DNA of 64,000 nucleotides from Nematopogon swammerdamellus (GCA_946902875.1 OX336343.1:19949596-20013595), one strand, 5' to 3'. Positions 10,838 through 21,610 are shown, numbered from the stretch's first letter. The notes: generated from the letters alone by a model not told the origin. Translations and numbers: made by a program.

Positions 10838-11325
10838 TCAGAACGCACAGACGAGACGAGTGACGCAAAGTGAGACGCACAGTATGTTCTTCATTTTCAA
10901 AACAAAATTTAAAACGCCTAGTCGCCTAACCAACGTATTCATCTGCTCCTTCGTATCGTTAATACCCATCATCGCACTAATACCCACGAGATAGTTTTAA
11001 CACTACTGCGAAGTATTTGTACTACTGGCGCCATCTAGCGCACGAATTGACCGAAAAAGCTCTTACTTTGCGTTTCCGTTGATCACTGGGGCCATGTTTC
11101 ACATGTTTGACCAAATATCATGCTCATTCATACGTATTGCCGGGTTTTTGTTAATCGTCCAGGGGGGGGCAAAACACCCTTTGCCCCCCCCTTGGGACCG
11201 CGCCTGGTCTCGTCCACCTACGTAGGGCTTCAAGCTTATTCAGGAGCCTTTTGACTTCAGTGCTCCACTGACTGATAAAATAATTATATAAAAAATAATG
11301 AAATAAAAACTGTTCTAAACACATA
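10838..11325. other. Unassigned interval
   Basis: No gene recognised. A short palindromic patch lies at about 11161-11190, where a G run with GCAAAACACC faces TTTGC and a C run. Confidence 0.4.
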
Positions 11326-11645
11326 AAACCGACTTCCAAAAAAAAAAAAAACAAAAACTGGAATTAAAAAGTAGGTATTAAATAATATTTTGAAATTTTT
11401 GTGGTCAATGTATTGAAATATATGAATCGATATTGTGATTCATATTCGGACCCTTGGTACAAAAGCACAAAAGGGGTCCATCTATCAATTTTCAGGTGTG
11501 CTTTTGTACCGCCTTCAACTCAAGGGTCCGAATATTCAGAATTTTAAAAATCGGCCCAAAATTTGACGGAGTTATCGCGTAACAAACATACAAAAACATA
11601 CAGTCGAATTGAAAACCTCCTCCTTTTGAAGTCGGTTGAAAAACG
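11326..11645 (+). repeat. Rep-G (AACCGACTTC...GAAGTCGGTTG) dispersed repeat
   Basis: Bounded by AAAACCGACTTCCAAAA and CTTTTGAAGTCGGTTGAAAA, which are inverted relative to each other. Inside, GGACCCTTGGTACAAAAGCA faces GTACCGCCTTCAACTCAAGG. Related sequence occurs at 56700-56832 and 62053-62385. It is non-coding. Confidence 0.65.
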
Positions 11646-12036
11646 AACTAGGAAAGCTGCTCATAGATAAGTCTGGTGACGGACGCGCCAATTCTTTCTT
11701 CTTTCAGCGGATAGGGCTGAAAATGTTAAAAATTAATACCTATACAACAAACATGCAATCGATTAGTCACACTATTGAATAATAGATGGCGCCACAGGCT
11801 TTTATACATTGCAATGTTGAAAGACAAAAGATAGGCGGATAATAGCGGATAGATATTCTTGAATATTTACTTTTTCGAAATTTGAAAAGACAATTTCATT
11901 TTGGTTTTTCTTTTTTTTCATGACAGTTTTCACGTTGACGTATTTGATTTTCAAATATGACATCTTTGTTTATATTGCATTTGTGGACATAAATTGTTAC
12001 CACGGTTCTGATTTCTTATTGTTTCCAGGGTTACGG

Positions 12037-12105
12037 TTACATCCTTGGTTACCGTTGTTACTTCCTTGGTTACCGTTGTTATTTCCTTGGTTACGATTTT
12101 TGTAC
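12037..12105 (+). repeat. Three-unit 21-bp tandem repeat, followed by Rep-A 3' end
   Basis: The unit CCTTGGTTACCGTTGTTA plus three bases recurs three times with small changes. The adjoining sequence to about 12172 is the Rep-A 3' end (CGTGCGCGAGTAAAACTCGC). Upstream sequence from 11650 shows nothing else recognisable. Confidence 0.6.
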
Positions 12106-12477
12106 CAACAATCTAGATACAGATAGATACGGAAACCTCCGTGCGCGAGTAAAACTCGCACTTAACAGATTTTTTAATAATACTTTTTAGTTTTCCTTTA
12201 ACCGGTATACCGGTGATTTGGTTTAACCGATATTTCTTTTTTTCAAGCAAAAACAGCAATCAGTTCAGAACAAATAAACCCGATTGCGAAAAAGTTGATA
12301 TTTGATTTCTTATTGCATTCTTGCCAGCAATCTCCACGCGACCGAGCAATATTGAACTGCGGAATAATTTCCTTCCTCTTTTATTCATTCATTCCAAATA
12401 ATATCGTTTCTAGCAAAGAATTCAAATAAATAGAAGTCCTATTGTCATACACTGCAAACAATATCCTTAGTTTCTTT

Positions 12478-12655
12478 TTAGGGTTCCGTATCCGGTACCC
12501 TATTACTAAGCCTACGCCGTCCGACTGTCTGTCTGTCTGTCCGTCCGATCGTCTGGTCAAGGGCTGTATCTCTTGAACCGTAATAGGTAGCCCGTTGAAA
12601 TTTTCACAGAATATGTGTTAATATGGCCGATATAACAACAAATAATAAAACTTGT
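12478..12655 (+). repeat. Rep-A 5' half
   Basis: Begins TTAGGGTTCCGTATCCGG and continues through the CTGT run and AACCGTAATAGGTAGCCCG. It is truncated after AACAACAAATAATAAAA. The 3' half is missing. Confidence 0.75.
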
Positions 12656-12689
12656 ATTGGGCTGACATCGCGGGTTTAGTGACAGACAT

Positions 12690-13345
12690 AAACATACATA
12701 CATACATACCACACACGCTGTATCCCGAAAATCAGGGTAAGCAGAGCAATCGGTGTTGTGCTGCAAGAACTCTGGAAAATTGCAACACAACATCGACCAC
12801 CACGTTTAGCAAAGTATTCGGAACTCGCGGAACACCCCTTTGAAGTCGACAGAAGAGTTCTTCGAATTGCACGATTCTCTAAATCGCTTTTGTGCCGCAC
12901 TGCAAAGGTGTGGAACAGGCTCCCAAGGAATATCTTCCCCCACTCCTACAATCCACGGATCTTCAAATCGCGGATCAATAACCTTTCCCCAGCAACATTA
13001 GTCCACCTCCAAGCCGGACTGGCACCTCCTCGGGGGTGAAATTGGCTGCGCCTGAGGTTGCGACCTCGGCCAGAGTCACCCAGTTCTGTAGGAATAAAAA
13101 AAAAAATAAAATAAAAAAAAATCGGACAATATAACTATCAAGCAGCAAGTAAGGCACTAAGACCCACCTGCTGCACGACTCGGTGGAAGGGCCGTACCAA
13201 GGTGAGAGGTTGCTAGCCTGTGGCCCTTTAGCACGGAATCTAGTCCTTATCGCTTAGTCGCCTTTTACGACATACACGGGGAGAGACGCAGTGGGGCTAT
13301 TCTTTTTAAGTACCGACCCCACACAGACCGGCCTCAGACATAAAC
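12690..13345 (+). mobile_element. SINE-D interrupted by a LINE-gamma insertion
   Basis: SINE-D sequence runs from CACACACGCTGTATCCCG to GTATTCGGA at 12822, then resumes at 13122 with TCGGACAATATAACTATCAA. It ends in the H3 module (GACGCAGTGGGGCTATTC). The interruption is flanked by TCGGA on both sides, a probable 5-bp target duplication. SINE-D carries H3 in the orientation opposite to the ACACGCTG end. Confidence 0.8.
12823..13121 (+). pseudogene. LINE-gamma 3' fragment inserted in SINE-D
   Basis: Reads HPFEVDRRVLRIARFSKSLL, then CRTAKVWNRLPRNIFPHSYN and a stop after AGLAPPRG. A short 3' UTR (CTGCGCCTGAGGTTGCGACC) and an A-rich tail follow. It is the C terminus of a jockey/CR1-like ORF2, strongly 5' truncated. 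Relatives are at 20711, 38710 and 43190. Confidence 0.85.
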
Positions 13346-13470
13346 ATATTTTTATAATTAAGTACTTAATTACTTGATAAAATTCGTTTATTCAAGAAAC
13401 AACTAACTAATAATAACATTAAATTAAAAACTAACAAATAATAACATAACATAAATTGAATATGATGATA

Positions 13471-13724
13471 CGGATGAACTTGGTGCCACGTCAGTGATTC
13501 CCTTCGGTCGTGCCGGCTACACTGAACTGGACGGAAAACACAAACTATTTACATAGCCGTTTCGACCGACCTTTCATTCAGTGCGGTGGTACCAACCCGG
13601 GCGGGTTGAACCCTACCACCTAGTAATATAAGAAGGGAGTCATATCCCTTACTCGCCTTTTACGACATACACGGGGAGAGATGCAGTGGGGCTATTCTTT
13701 TAAAGTACCGGCCCCACACGGTAC
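13471..13724 (-). mobile_element. SINE-5S body with H3 head, 3' truncated, reversed
   Basis: Begins inside the body (GATGAACTTGGTGCCACGTC) and runs to the H3 end (CCGGCCCCACACGGTAC). The poly(A) end is lost. Confidence 0.8.
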
Positions 13725-14160
13725 AAAGTTCGATAAGTATTTGATAGATTGGCCCATCTGCTCGATAAGTAACATGATATGATAACATAATAACATGCTT
13801 CTATCTTTTTGAAATCAATGATTCCTAATAATAATCGTTCTTCCGAAGTAGGTACTTCGTGCCATCACTGCTCAGGCAATTTGAGATTTTTATTGCGTAC
13901 TATTTTATCCATAAACGAAACGTAGAAGCTGCTAGAAGTTCTCTACTCTCAAAGTAATGTCCGTGAAAGATAGGCGATGAAAATGCTGGGTCATTTCATT
14001 ACAACGTCTTGTAAATGCCTGAAAAAGTGGCGTGGGTGAAATAAATGGATCCATTAATTATCTGTATTCCAGCTAAATACTTTCTTTAACAGAAGAAAAG
14101 GTAAAGGAATTTATGTTTATAATTAGTTCTGGGACTAATAATATGTTTCTTCATTAGATA
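13725..14160. other. AT-rich interval before the large hairpin
   Basis: No gene or recognised repeat. Confidence 0.45.
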
Positions 14161-14899
14161 AAACTAAAACCCGACTACGTAAAAGCTAATTATAAAAATC
14201 GTTTAAATAAAAAAAAATAGTTATAAAAAACTAAAACCCGGCTACGAAAAAGCAAATTATGAAAATAGTTTAACTATAACTAAAAATAACAAAATAATGT
14301 TTTCCATATAATTTATCAGATACAGCAATTCTCTTTTTATATTGATTCTACCTTAGCACTAACTCTATAAATTTTGATAAATTTATTATTTTTAACGTTC
14401 TAAATATAGAGCCGTGGTCGGGCGTTCTTCGTTCAACAAGACAAGTGAGGCCGTCGTCGTGCATTATTAGAGCGCGGAACTTAGGACGGCCATCGCCATT
14501 GTGTCATACTGGCACATTTTTGTAAGATCAGTCAGAGCCAATCTAAAATTATTATAAGTAGATACATAGGTAAATACCGAAAGTCAACGGCTATAATGCA
14601 CAACGACGGTCTCACTTGTCTTGTTGAACGAAAAACGCCCGACCACGGCTCTATATTTAGAACGTTAAAAATAATAAATTTATCAAAATTTATAGAGTTA
14701 GTGCTAAGGTAGAATCAATATAAAAAGAGAATTGCTGTATCTGATAAATTATATGGAAAACATTATTTTGTTATTTTTAGTTATAGTTAAACTATTTTCA
14801 TAATTTGCTTTTTCGTAGCCGGGTTTTAGTTTTTTATAACTATTTTTTTTTATTTAAACGATTTTTATAATTAGCTTTTACGTAGTCGGGTTTTAGTTT
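14161..14899. repeat. Large foldback: 307-bp inverted arms, about 99% identical
   Basis: The left arm 14161-14467 and the right arm 14593-14899 are reverse complements with only three mismatches that I could find, all transitions. The spacer is 125 bp. Each arm begins with two tandem related blocks around AAAACCCGACTACG and AAAACCCGGCTACG. That motif also occurs in Rep-I repeats elsewhere in the window. There is no coding capacity. Confidence 0.92.
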
Positions 14900-14978
14900 T
14901 TTATAACTTTTTTTTTATTTTAGGCTTTTTTAAAAACTGTTTGCATACTTTAAATGTTGTATGTAACTCGTATATTGA

Positions 14979-15283
14979 TTTTTTTTTATGGAATCTGACA
15001 CATCACCTACAGGCTACAACATCCGTGATGTCAGCCCATAACACCGGGTGAACTTTGTGCCACGTCAGTGCTTCCCTTCGGTCGTACCGGCTACACTAAA
15101 TACATAGCCGTTTCTACCGACCTTTCATTCAGTGCGGTGCGGTGGTACCAACACGGGCGGGTTAAACCCTACCACCTAGTAATATAAGAAGGAAGTCATA
15201 TCCCTTAGTCGCCTTTTACGACATACACGGGGAGAGATACAGTGGGGCTATTCTTTTATATAAGTACCGGCCCCACACGGTAC
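14979..15283 (-). mobile_element. SINE-5S body with H3 head, reversed
   Basis: T run, tail, body and H3 in the usual reversed order. A small deletion removes part of the block before CATAGCCG, and GTGCGGTGCGGTGG shows a short local duplication. Confidence 0.8.
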
Positions 15284-15635
15284 AAAATTGATACTATCAG
15301 TCCGTTTATTTGTCGTGATCTCTATTTGAAACTAAAGTTTTCTGCAAATAGCGCATGAGTGAGTACCTACATATATATACAAATTATGTATAGTTGAACG
15401 ATGTATTGTCTTGAAGTAAAATGAAAAGTCAGTCAGAGCAAGACCGAAGACTGAGCTGTGTAAGTACACGATTTTCTTTGTCTATGTAAGTAAATATATC
15501 TGGCTGGGGTGAAGCGGATTCGGGAAGTAAGTAAACCAATCAGTTCAAGGCCGAAGACCGAGGGCGGTTTCAGGTTGTACATAGTTGAATAATGTACTCA
15601 CTCGAAGCAGGTAAGCCACTAAGGCGAGGCCAAAG
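15284..15635. other. Unassigned interval
   Basis: Two related short blocks (AGTCAGAGCAAGACCGAAGA and CAGTTCAAGGCCGAAGACCG) lie near 15430 and 15540. Nothing else recognised. Confidence 0.4.
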
Positions 15636-16270
15636 CTACTGATATTATTTTTATAGTAAGCGCGACATGTGGCGCCGAGCCACCCATAAGGTGTCTAGCG
15701 ATGCCCATGGACTTTCGGTAGCATGCGGAGGCCACGAATGCCATGCCGGCCTGACAGGTGCCCAGGTTGAAGGACCCGAAACTGTACTTGGGGGAAAATA
15801 TTTCTCTCTGTTTGTATTTCAACAGGCTCTGATTTAGTTATGTATTCCTACGGAGTTGCAGTGGTTTTAGATCGCGGGACATTTGGGAGTCACCTACTAT
15901 TCGCACGGCTCGACGCTGGATCGAGTCCAGAGGCGCCAGCTGGTATTTGACTGAGCCATCCCATAGGTGCGAGCAGTACCCCAAGCAGGACTGAATCTGC
16001 GATTTATACGGCCTTGCCCTCGATGTCACGCCGGAAGTTTAGATCGTGCGAAAATTCGACTCGGAGGACCCCGAGGTGGTCTCAAAATTTAAGTGACGTG
16101 CCTTGGTAGGAAGGAGCTGGTGTGAACGCCGCTCTCTTTGCACTGAACGCGCAAACTTGTATCTTGGAGGTATTTAACTTGACCAACTTGCTACGGCCCA
16201 TTCGGAAATAGAGCCGAGTGTTTGCTCAAGTTCAGACACAAGTCTTCGCCTCTTCTCATCCACATCCCGC
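15636..16270 (-). pseudogene. LINE-beta fragment with internal deletion
   Basis: The 3' end signature CGACATGTGGCGCCGAGCCA is at about 15664. The minus strand then encodes pieces such as YCSHLWDGSVKYQLAPLDSI and QRRAVRIVGDSQMSRDLKPL. Comparison with 6738-8275 shows a deletion near 15790-15840 and several frame breaks. Confidence 0.8.
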
Positions 16271-16319
16271 CTAGTTGAAGGGTAACTGGTGTAGAACCCG
16301 TGTTCCGTACTCTCGTATG

Positions 16320-16620
16320 CATAACAATATGTTGCCCCCTGAATGCTACGCCCACGCCTTCAACGTTAGCAAGGCTCAGTGCTGCGCATTATCTGCGAAG
16401 GTCGATTTGAAGGTCCTTTTGCTTTCCAAGCCAGTTTATAGTCAGCGTCTTATCTGTCTGGAAGCACCTGAACCTCCTGGGCACCGCCATTTCCAAAGAC
16501 GTAGGTTTCCGGCAACTAATCGAGTCTAGGGCTAAAACTGCACCCAGAAAATTGGGAATACTTTTCCGCAATCGGCGGTTCTTCTCTTCCAAAATATCCC
16601 GCTTAGCTGAGGGGTAACTT
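16320..16620 (+). pseudogene. Reverse-transcriptase fragment, plus strand
   Basis: Plus-strand frames read FNVSKAQCCALSAK and, after a shift, HLNLLGTAISKDVGFRQLIE and KTAPRKLGILFRNRRFF. This is the post-catalytic thumb region of a LINE-beta-like reverse transcriptase. It is short and multiply frameshifted. Confidence 0.65.
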
Positions 16621-16664
16621 GCATCCGAAAATATTGTAGGTATTAGGTATATTTAATGTACCAA

Positions 16665-17122
16665 CTTTTTTTTTTTTTTATGGAAACTTGACACGGTTGG
16701 TTACATCACCTACAACATCCGTGATGTCAGCCCATAACACCGGGTGCCATGTCAGTGCTTCCCTTCATTTCGCGCCGGCTACACTGAACTGGACGGAAAA
16801 CACGAACTATTTACATAGCCGTTTCGACCGACGTTTCGCTCAGTGCGGTGGTACCAACCCGGCCGGGATAAACCCTACCACCTAGTAAGGTAAGAAGGGA
16901 AGGGACCTACAGTTTAACGTGGTATCCGAACCACGGTCAGCCTCCAACAGTCGGACGGTCATCCATCCAATAACTGACCGCACCATTAAGCTGCCGAGGC
17001 CAGTGATAAGTAATATATAAGTCAATGGCCGAGGCTGACGATCCCTTAGTCGACTTTTACGACATGCGACGGGGAGAGATGCAGTGGGGCTATTCTTTTT
17101 AAGTACCGACCCCACACGGTAC
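16665..17122 (-). mobile_element. Composite SINE, nearly full length, reversed
   Basis: Contains, in element order, the H3 module, a reduced tRNA/5S-like head (GCAGCTTAATGGTGCGGTCA on the element strand), the B-box-like GGTTCGGATACC, the body and the A tail. It matches the composite copy at 28033-28469. One segment near 17005-17040 is locally duplicated. Confidence 0.85.
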
Positions 17123-17269
17123 ACCTACGCTACATATTATGCTTACACTAGGTACATGGACATTTAATACCAATTTATTTTAGCATAGTACTGTATCTAA
17201 TAATAATATTATATATCTATATAAAATTTGCGGTAGATCAGTGAGTAAGTATGTAGGTATATTACCAAC

Positions 17270-17768
17270 AATACCATGTCGCTTCTTCGCGTCGCGTCGT
17301 CGCGTGTCGTCGCGCGTCAATGGTCTATGTAACGTATCGAAACCGCGGGGGGCGCGGCGCGGTGCGCGGGCGACTACGCTTCATCGCGAATAATCGCTTT
17401 TCATACATGCGCCACACATTTTGCTCTATTTCTCTGTACACATAAGTTTAATAGATAGCAAAGTATATATTTTCGGAATCGTAATTTAATTATCTTTAAT
17501 TTGATATATTTTAATATATTTTGAAAAACTAATTTGACATTTTGAGGCCGTGCGCCCGCCATTTTGAATTTTGAAAATTGTTATATAGCCTATGACACTC
17601 CCGTGAATAAGACAAATCCAATAGCACAAGAATTATTCAAATCGGCCCAGTACTTTAGGCTGTAGAGTGGAATATAGATAGTCACATACATACATACATA
17701 CATACATACATACATACACGCCAAACTCATAACCCTTCCTTTTTTGGCTTCGCCGTAGTCGGGTAAAA
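17270..17768 (-). repeat. GC-rich patch, then Rep-I (CCCGACTACGGCGAAGCC)
   Basis: The patch 17275-17390 is rich in CGTCGC and GGGCGCGG words. From about 17520 to 17768 lies a repeat whose minus-strand start is TTTACCCGACTACGGCGAAG, with a CATA microsatellite at about 17688-17716. A relative starts at 36168. Confidence 0.5.
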
Positions 17769-17794
17769 ATAAAGAAGAAAATCTAATAATAAAA

Positions 17795-18250
17795 AAAATA
17801 CCGGCGATATCGGCGCGCAACGCTCGTCGATATCGCCGTGCCGCACGATGGTAACCTCGTCAGTAAGGAAGCAGAGAAGATGCTGAAGTATCTGGATCTG
17901 CAGCACGAGGTTACCAAAATGTGGCCCGTTGACTCGACGATCGTTGTGCCCATAGTCTTATCAGCGCATGGGCTGATAGCGAAGAGCCTCGATGACCACC
18001 TTAAGAGGCTCTCGCTGAGTGGTTGGGTCAAGGGCCAGATCCAGAAGGCAGCCCTGCTCGACACTGCACGCATCGTCCGGAGGTTCCTCTCTTTGGGACC
18101 CGACCATCGGTAGCTTGGGTTCGCCCCGCCGCCGCGCCGGTGGTGGAAACTCCATTTGTTTTTATACCAATTTTCAATTTAATTTTTAGTTTATAAAAAA
18201 ATGTAAAATGGTTATAAAAAGAAAATGTGTTAATAAAGGAAAAAAATAAA
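17795..18250 (+). pseudogene. LINE-delta ORF2 C-terminal fragment
   Basis: An uninterrupted 91-codon frame (17838-18113) reads VPHDGNLVSKEAEKMLKYLD, then MWPVDSTIVVPIVLSAHGLI and LLDTARIVRRFLSLG. I recall this as a tail of lepidopteran non-LTR ORF2 proteins, but I cannot assign the clade. A degraded minus-strand relative is at 46400-46720. It is 5' truncated and has an A-rich 3' end. Confidence 0.7.
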
Positions 18251-18401
18251 AAAAAGTACATGCTTAGTACTAACATATTTATTTATTTATTTATTAGAAA
18301 ACAGACAGCCTAATGACAAAAAGATAAAACACAGGTTGTACATACATTGAAGTCTGGCCACTTTTTGTTTCCCTGATTTGAATAACCCATAATTTTATTA
18401 A

Positions 18402-18648
18402 TTTTTTTTTATTTATGGAAACTGACACGGTTGGCTACATCATCTACAACATCCGTGATGTCAGCCCATAACACCGGGTGAATTAGGTGCCATGTCAGTG
18501 CTTCCCTTTATTTCATGTCGGCTACACTGAACTGGACGAAAAACACGAACTATTTACCCGTTTATAGCCGTTTCGACTGACGTTTCGCTCAGTGCGGTGG
18601 TACCAACCTGACCGGGATAAACCCTACCACCTAATAAGGTAAGAAGGG
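18402..18648 (-). mobile_element. SINE-5S body, head missing, reversed
   Basis: Tail and body only, ending at CTAATAAGGTAAGAAGGGA. It carries a short local duplication, CCCGTTTATAGCCGTTT. Confidence 0.8.
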
Positions 18649-18701
18649 AAAAACTAAGGAAAAAATAAAAAGATAACAATAATACGTCCTACAATTGCGA
18701 T

Positions 18702-18800
18702 GTGGGCTCTCAAAAATAACATAGGGTTCTCAAAAATAACATAGGGTTCTCAAAAATAACATAGGGTTCTCAAAAATAACATAGGGTTCTCAAAAATAAA
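18702..18800 (+). repeat. 20-bp tandem repeat, almost 5 units
   Basis: The unit is CATAGGGTTCTCAAAAATAA. The units are nearly identical, so the array is young or homogenised. It abuts the Rep-A-like ending AAAACCGGCCATTTGCGAGT. Confidence 0.9.
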
Positions 18801-18864
18801 AACCGGCCATTTGCGAGTCCGTCTCGCACATGGCCGATAATGTATGTACATTTGAATAAATTCT

Positions 18865-19008
18865 TCTCTACTCTACTCCACTCCACTCCACCCCACCCCA
18901 CCCTACCCCACTCCACTCCACTCCACCCCACCCCACCCTACCCCACTCCACTCCACTCCACTCCACTCCACTCTACTCTATTTATATTCTATTCTATTCT
19001 ATTCTATT
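18865..19008 (+). repeat. CTCCA/CCCCA pentanucleotide array
   Basis: Imperfect 5-bp repeats of ACTCC and ACCCC alternate in blocks and end in TATTC repeats. The open frames across it are low-complexity artefacts. Confidence 0.9.
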
Positions 19009-19535
19009 TAGTCATTATTAACATTATCGACGATGGCGCTTCGATTCGGCTTTTCTGTACTTTCTACTTAAATATACCTACTGTACACAGTACATTTAAA
19101 TTTTTCTGAAATCGCTTGTGCGTCATTCATTCTAACTTGGTCAGTGTATACGTGCAAGCATTTAAGATGGCTGTAAAACGCCCCGCCCGCACCAAATTGC
19201 ATTTATGCTCAAATGCACCGTCCGAAACGCATGCATCGTTAAATTACTGAAAGCGGCGCGGCGTTTCTTTTGAGTGTGCTCGCCTGCAGCGGAATGCTTT
19301 TCAGTTTTTATGACGATTCTAGTGCTCAGTTACAGCGTGCGCTTTCAATTTGCGTACTTGCTGCTGCAACTGTAGGCGCGTGCGCATCAATACGGAGAGG
19401 TTATGAATATGATGCCCTCACTATGTTATGTTATGTGTATGATGCTGCGGCGGGCGGCGGCGGTGATACTCATTCGCACTTTGGATTCAAAACAACGAAA
19501 GTGGCTCGCTACATTAAAAGATCCCGAAACGGTTA

Positions 19536-20130
19536 ATGAGCGTTCGGCGAAAGTGGTGGGGTTAGTTCGCGCATGTGTCGGGACGGAAGAGTGTGGGGGG
19601 CGACTGATCAACCAATCAGCGCGTTCTCGACGCGGCGACAGCGGCGCGGCGGCATATTTCCAAAGTCTAGTATGCGAGTTGCTCTGATTGGTCGTTCTCA
19701 ACTTTGGCGGGAAATATAAATTTCGGAAGTATGTCCGAAAACAAAGTTTTCTGAGGTAGTTATAAAAAAAACCATAACCTAATTTTAACACCCTAACATT
19801 GCTTAAAAAAAAAGTAAAACAAAACACATTTTGACAAAAGAGACACGAACCCATGGCCGAGATCGAAAAAATAAAAACCCTACACTCTCTCTACCACTGA
19901 GAAACCAAAGTACTTATGCGACCAAACGAATATCGGATTCAGTAGGTTCTCTGGGGGTGCCGGAGGCGGAGCCAGACTCGTCTCTCCACCAATCAGAGCA
20001 ACTCGCATACTAGACTTTGGAAATATGCGGCGCGGCGGTGCCGCGGAGCCGCCCTCCTCTCCCGCCGCGCCTGCTTCACTCCGCCAAACAGACCCAAATG
20101 TGATTCCCCACCACTTTCACCGAGCGCTCA
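19536..20130. repeat. GC-rich inverted repeat with 41-bp perfect inner arms
   Basis: 19652-19692 (starting GCATATTTCCAAAGTCTAGT) is the exact reverse complement of 19988-20028. The outer sequences GAGCGTTCGGCGAAAGTGG and its counterpart at about 20106-20130 also match imperfectly. Both arms contain CCAAT boxes. It may be the ends of a decayed DNA transposon. No transposase is seen. Confidence 0.6.
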
Positions 20131-20167
20131 AAATTCGTGACGGCTACTTGTACTCGAAGTAATAGCG

Positions 20168-20275
20168 CTGTGTATGTGTGTGTGTGTGTGCGTGTGCGTG
20201 CATGCGTGCGAGTGTGCGTGCGTGCGTGCGTGGGTTCGTGTTCGTGCGCACACGCACGAACACTACACACGTGTG
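20168..20275 (+). repeat. GTGT/GCGTGC simple repeat
   Basis: Alternating purine-pyrimidine tract of TGTG and CGTGCG words. Histidine/threonine-rich and cysteine-rich frames across it are low-complexity artefacts. Confidence 0.85.
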
Positions 20276-20404
20276 TGTCTAGTCAGTCAGCGTTTATGTG
20301 TCTGCGCATACGCCGACGTATGCGGCATAATGCCTCTCCAATCTTTCTCCAGTGTGCGCTTTTATGATCGATGTTTGTGAGTAAACTCGTGTTTTCCTTC
20401 ACAG

Positions 20405-20571
20405 TGCGGCAGCGGCGGCGGCGGCGGCGGCGGAGGCGCTGGGCGGCCGCGCGGGGGGCGGGTCTCGCAAGCGCGAGCCGCCCCCGCTGTTACGCTCGCG
20501 CACCCTCCCCGCTATAGTGGTGCCCGGGCTCTCCATACTGCACGCTCAGATAGATCCTAACTATAATAACG
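20405..20571 (+). CDS. Candidate internal coding exon of an unrecognised plus-strand gene
   Basis: A pyrimidine-rich tract and TTCCTTCACAG precede base 20405, and AACG|GTGAGT ends the exon. The single open phase (one base, 55 codons, one base) reads nine Ala, EALGG, RAGGGSRKREPPPLLRSR, then TLPAIVVPGLSILHAQIDPN and YNN. The second half has a balanced, protein-like composition, and the splice sites are strong. It is far more GC-rich than its surroundings. I do not recognise the protein. The rest of the gene must lie in other exons, probably outside the window or across large introns. Confidence 0.6.
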
Positions 20572-20654
20572 GTGAGTTTACATACTGTTACCAAAAAAGG
20601 CAGAAGTATGAAAATACAACAAGCAATATACATAGTATATACGGAAAATGTATG

Positions 20655-21235
20655 TATGTATATATTCTTTATTGAACACCAATTTATAAAATTAGGTACA
20701 ACAGGCGAGGTTTTTTTTTTTTTTTATTGTTACCGAACTGGGTGGCTCTGTCCGAGGTCGCAACCTCAGGCGCAGCCAATTTCACCCCCGAGGAGGTGCC
20801 AGTCCGGCTTGGAGGTGGACTAATGTTGCTGGGGAAAGGCTATTAACCCGCGATTTGAAGATCTGTGGATTGTAGGAGTGGGGGAAGATATTTCCTGGGA
20901 GCCCGTTCCACACCTTTGCAGTGCGGCACAAGAACGATTTAGAGAATCGTGTCGACTACAAACGGGCTTAATGCCGCGAGGCATTCTATTCTAACTAACC
21001 TTTGGGATGTGGGAGAAGTACACGCAGGCGAACAAGAATAGTTTGTGGCAATGTGTTAGACTGTAAAGAAATATGTATGATAAACTACATATGAATACTA
21101 CATAAATACTTTAATAAGCATACATAATGTATATAATAAACTTACATATTATGTACATTAATCGGTGGCACTGTTGTGCAACACAATCAACTGAATGACA
21201 GGAGAGTAAGAGAAGGGGAGTAAACATATGTACGT
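20655..21235 (-). mobile_element. Rep-E (TTTATTGAACACCAATTT family) with LINE insertion
   Basis: Rep-E runs 20655-20710 and 20961-21235, for example ATGCCGCGAGGCATTCTATT and GTGCAACACAATCAACTGAA. Other copies are at 28815-29140 (opposite strand) and 54540-54830. The minus-strand end reads AATTGGTGTTCAATAAAG, resembling a transposon 3' end with a poly(A) signal. Confidence 0.75.
20711..20960 (-). pseudogene. LINE-gamma 3' fragment inserted into Rep-E
   Basis: The plus strand starts with a 16-T run (the poly(A) tail). It then carries the reversed 3' UTR GGTCGCAACCTCAGGCGCAG and ORF2 tail seen at 12823-13121. It splits the Rep-E copy in two. Confidence 0.85.
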
Positions 21236-21610
21236 AATATAAATTGCATTTACTTCGGTAAGGAAAGGAGAAGTGCAAAGAGAAAATGGCAAAAATTCGT
21301 GAAAAACCAATTAATCTGTAAGAGTTTGAATTTATTTAGATGTCCCTTATCTTATTGACTCTAAGCTCAACGGAGCATTTTTCGTGTTAGACGAATTTGT
21401 AACAAATGTAGATTTTAACAGCAAAGGTATTTTCGAACGTTTTTAGCACTTTTCATCCACTTATTTTACAGAGAATTTAGAAAATTACACTACAATAATG
21501 TATTCACATTATACCTTGAATATTTACCTAACTATAAGCATACAAATTACAGTTAAATCACTTGAAATATGGTTATGGTTAGGTTAATACGATGCAATGT
21601 TTGCCTAGTA
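21236..21610. other. AT-rich interval with no recognised feature
   Basis: Nothing coding or repeated was identified. Confidence 0.45.

Noticed and set aside
18702..18800. CRISPR-like array
   Set aside because: A head-to-tail tandem repeat with no unique spacers, in a eukaryotic genome.
18840..19109. Proline/threonine-rich frame
   Set aside because: Low-complexity translation of the CTCCA array.
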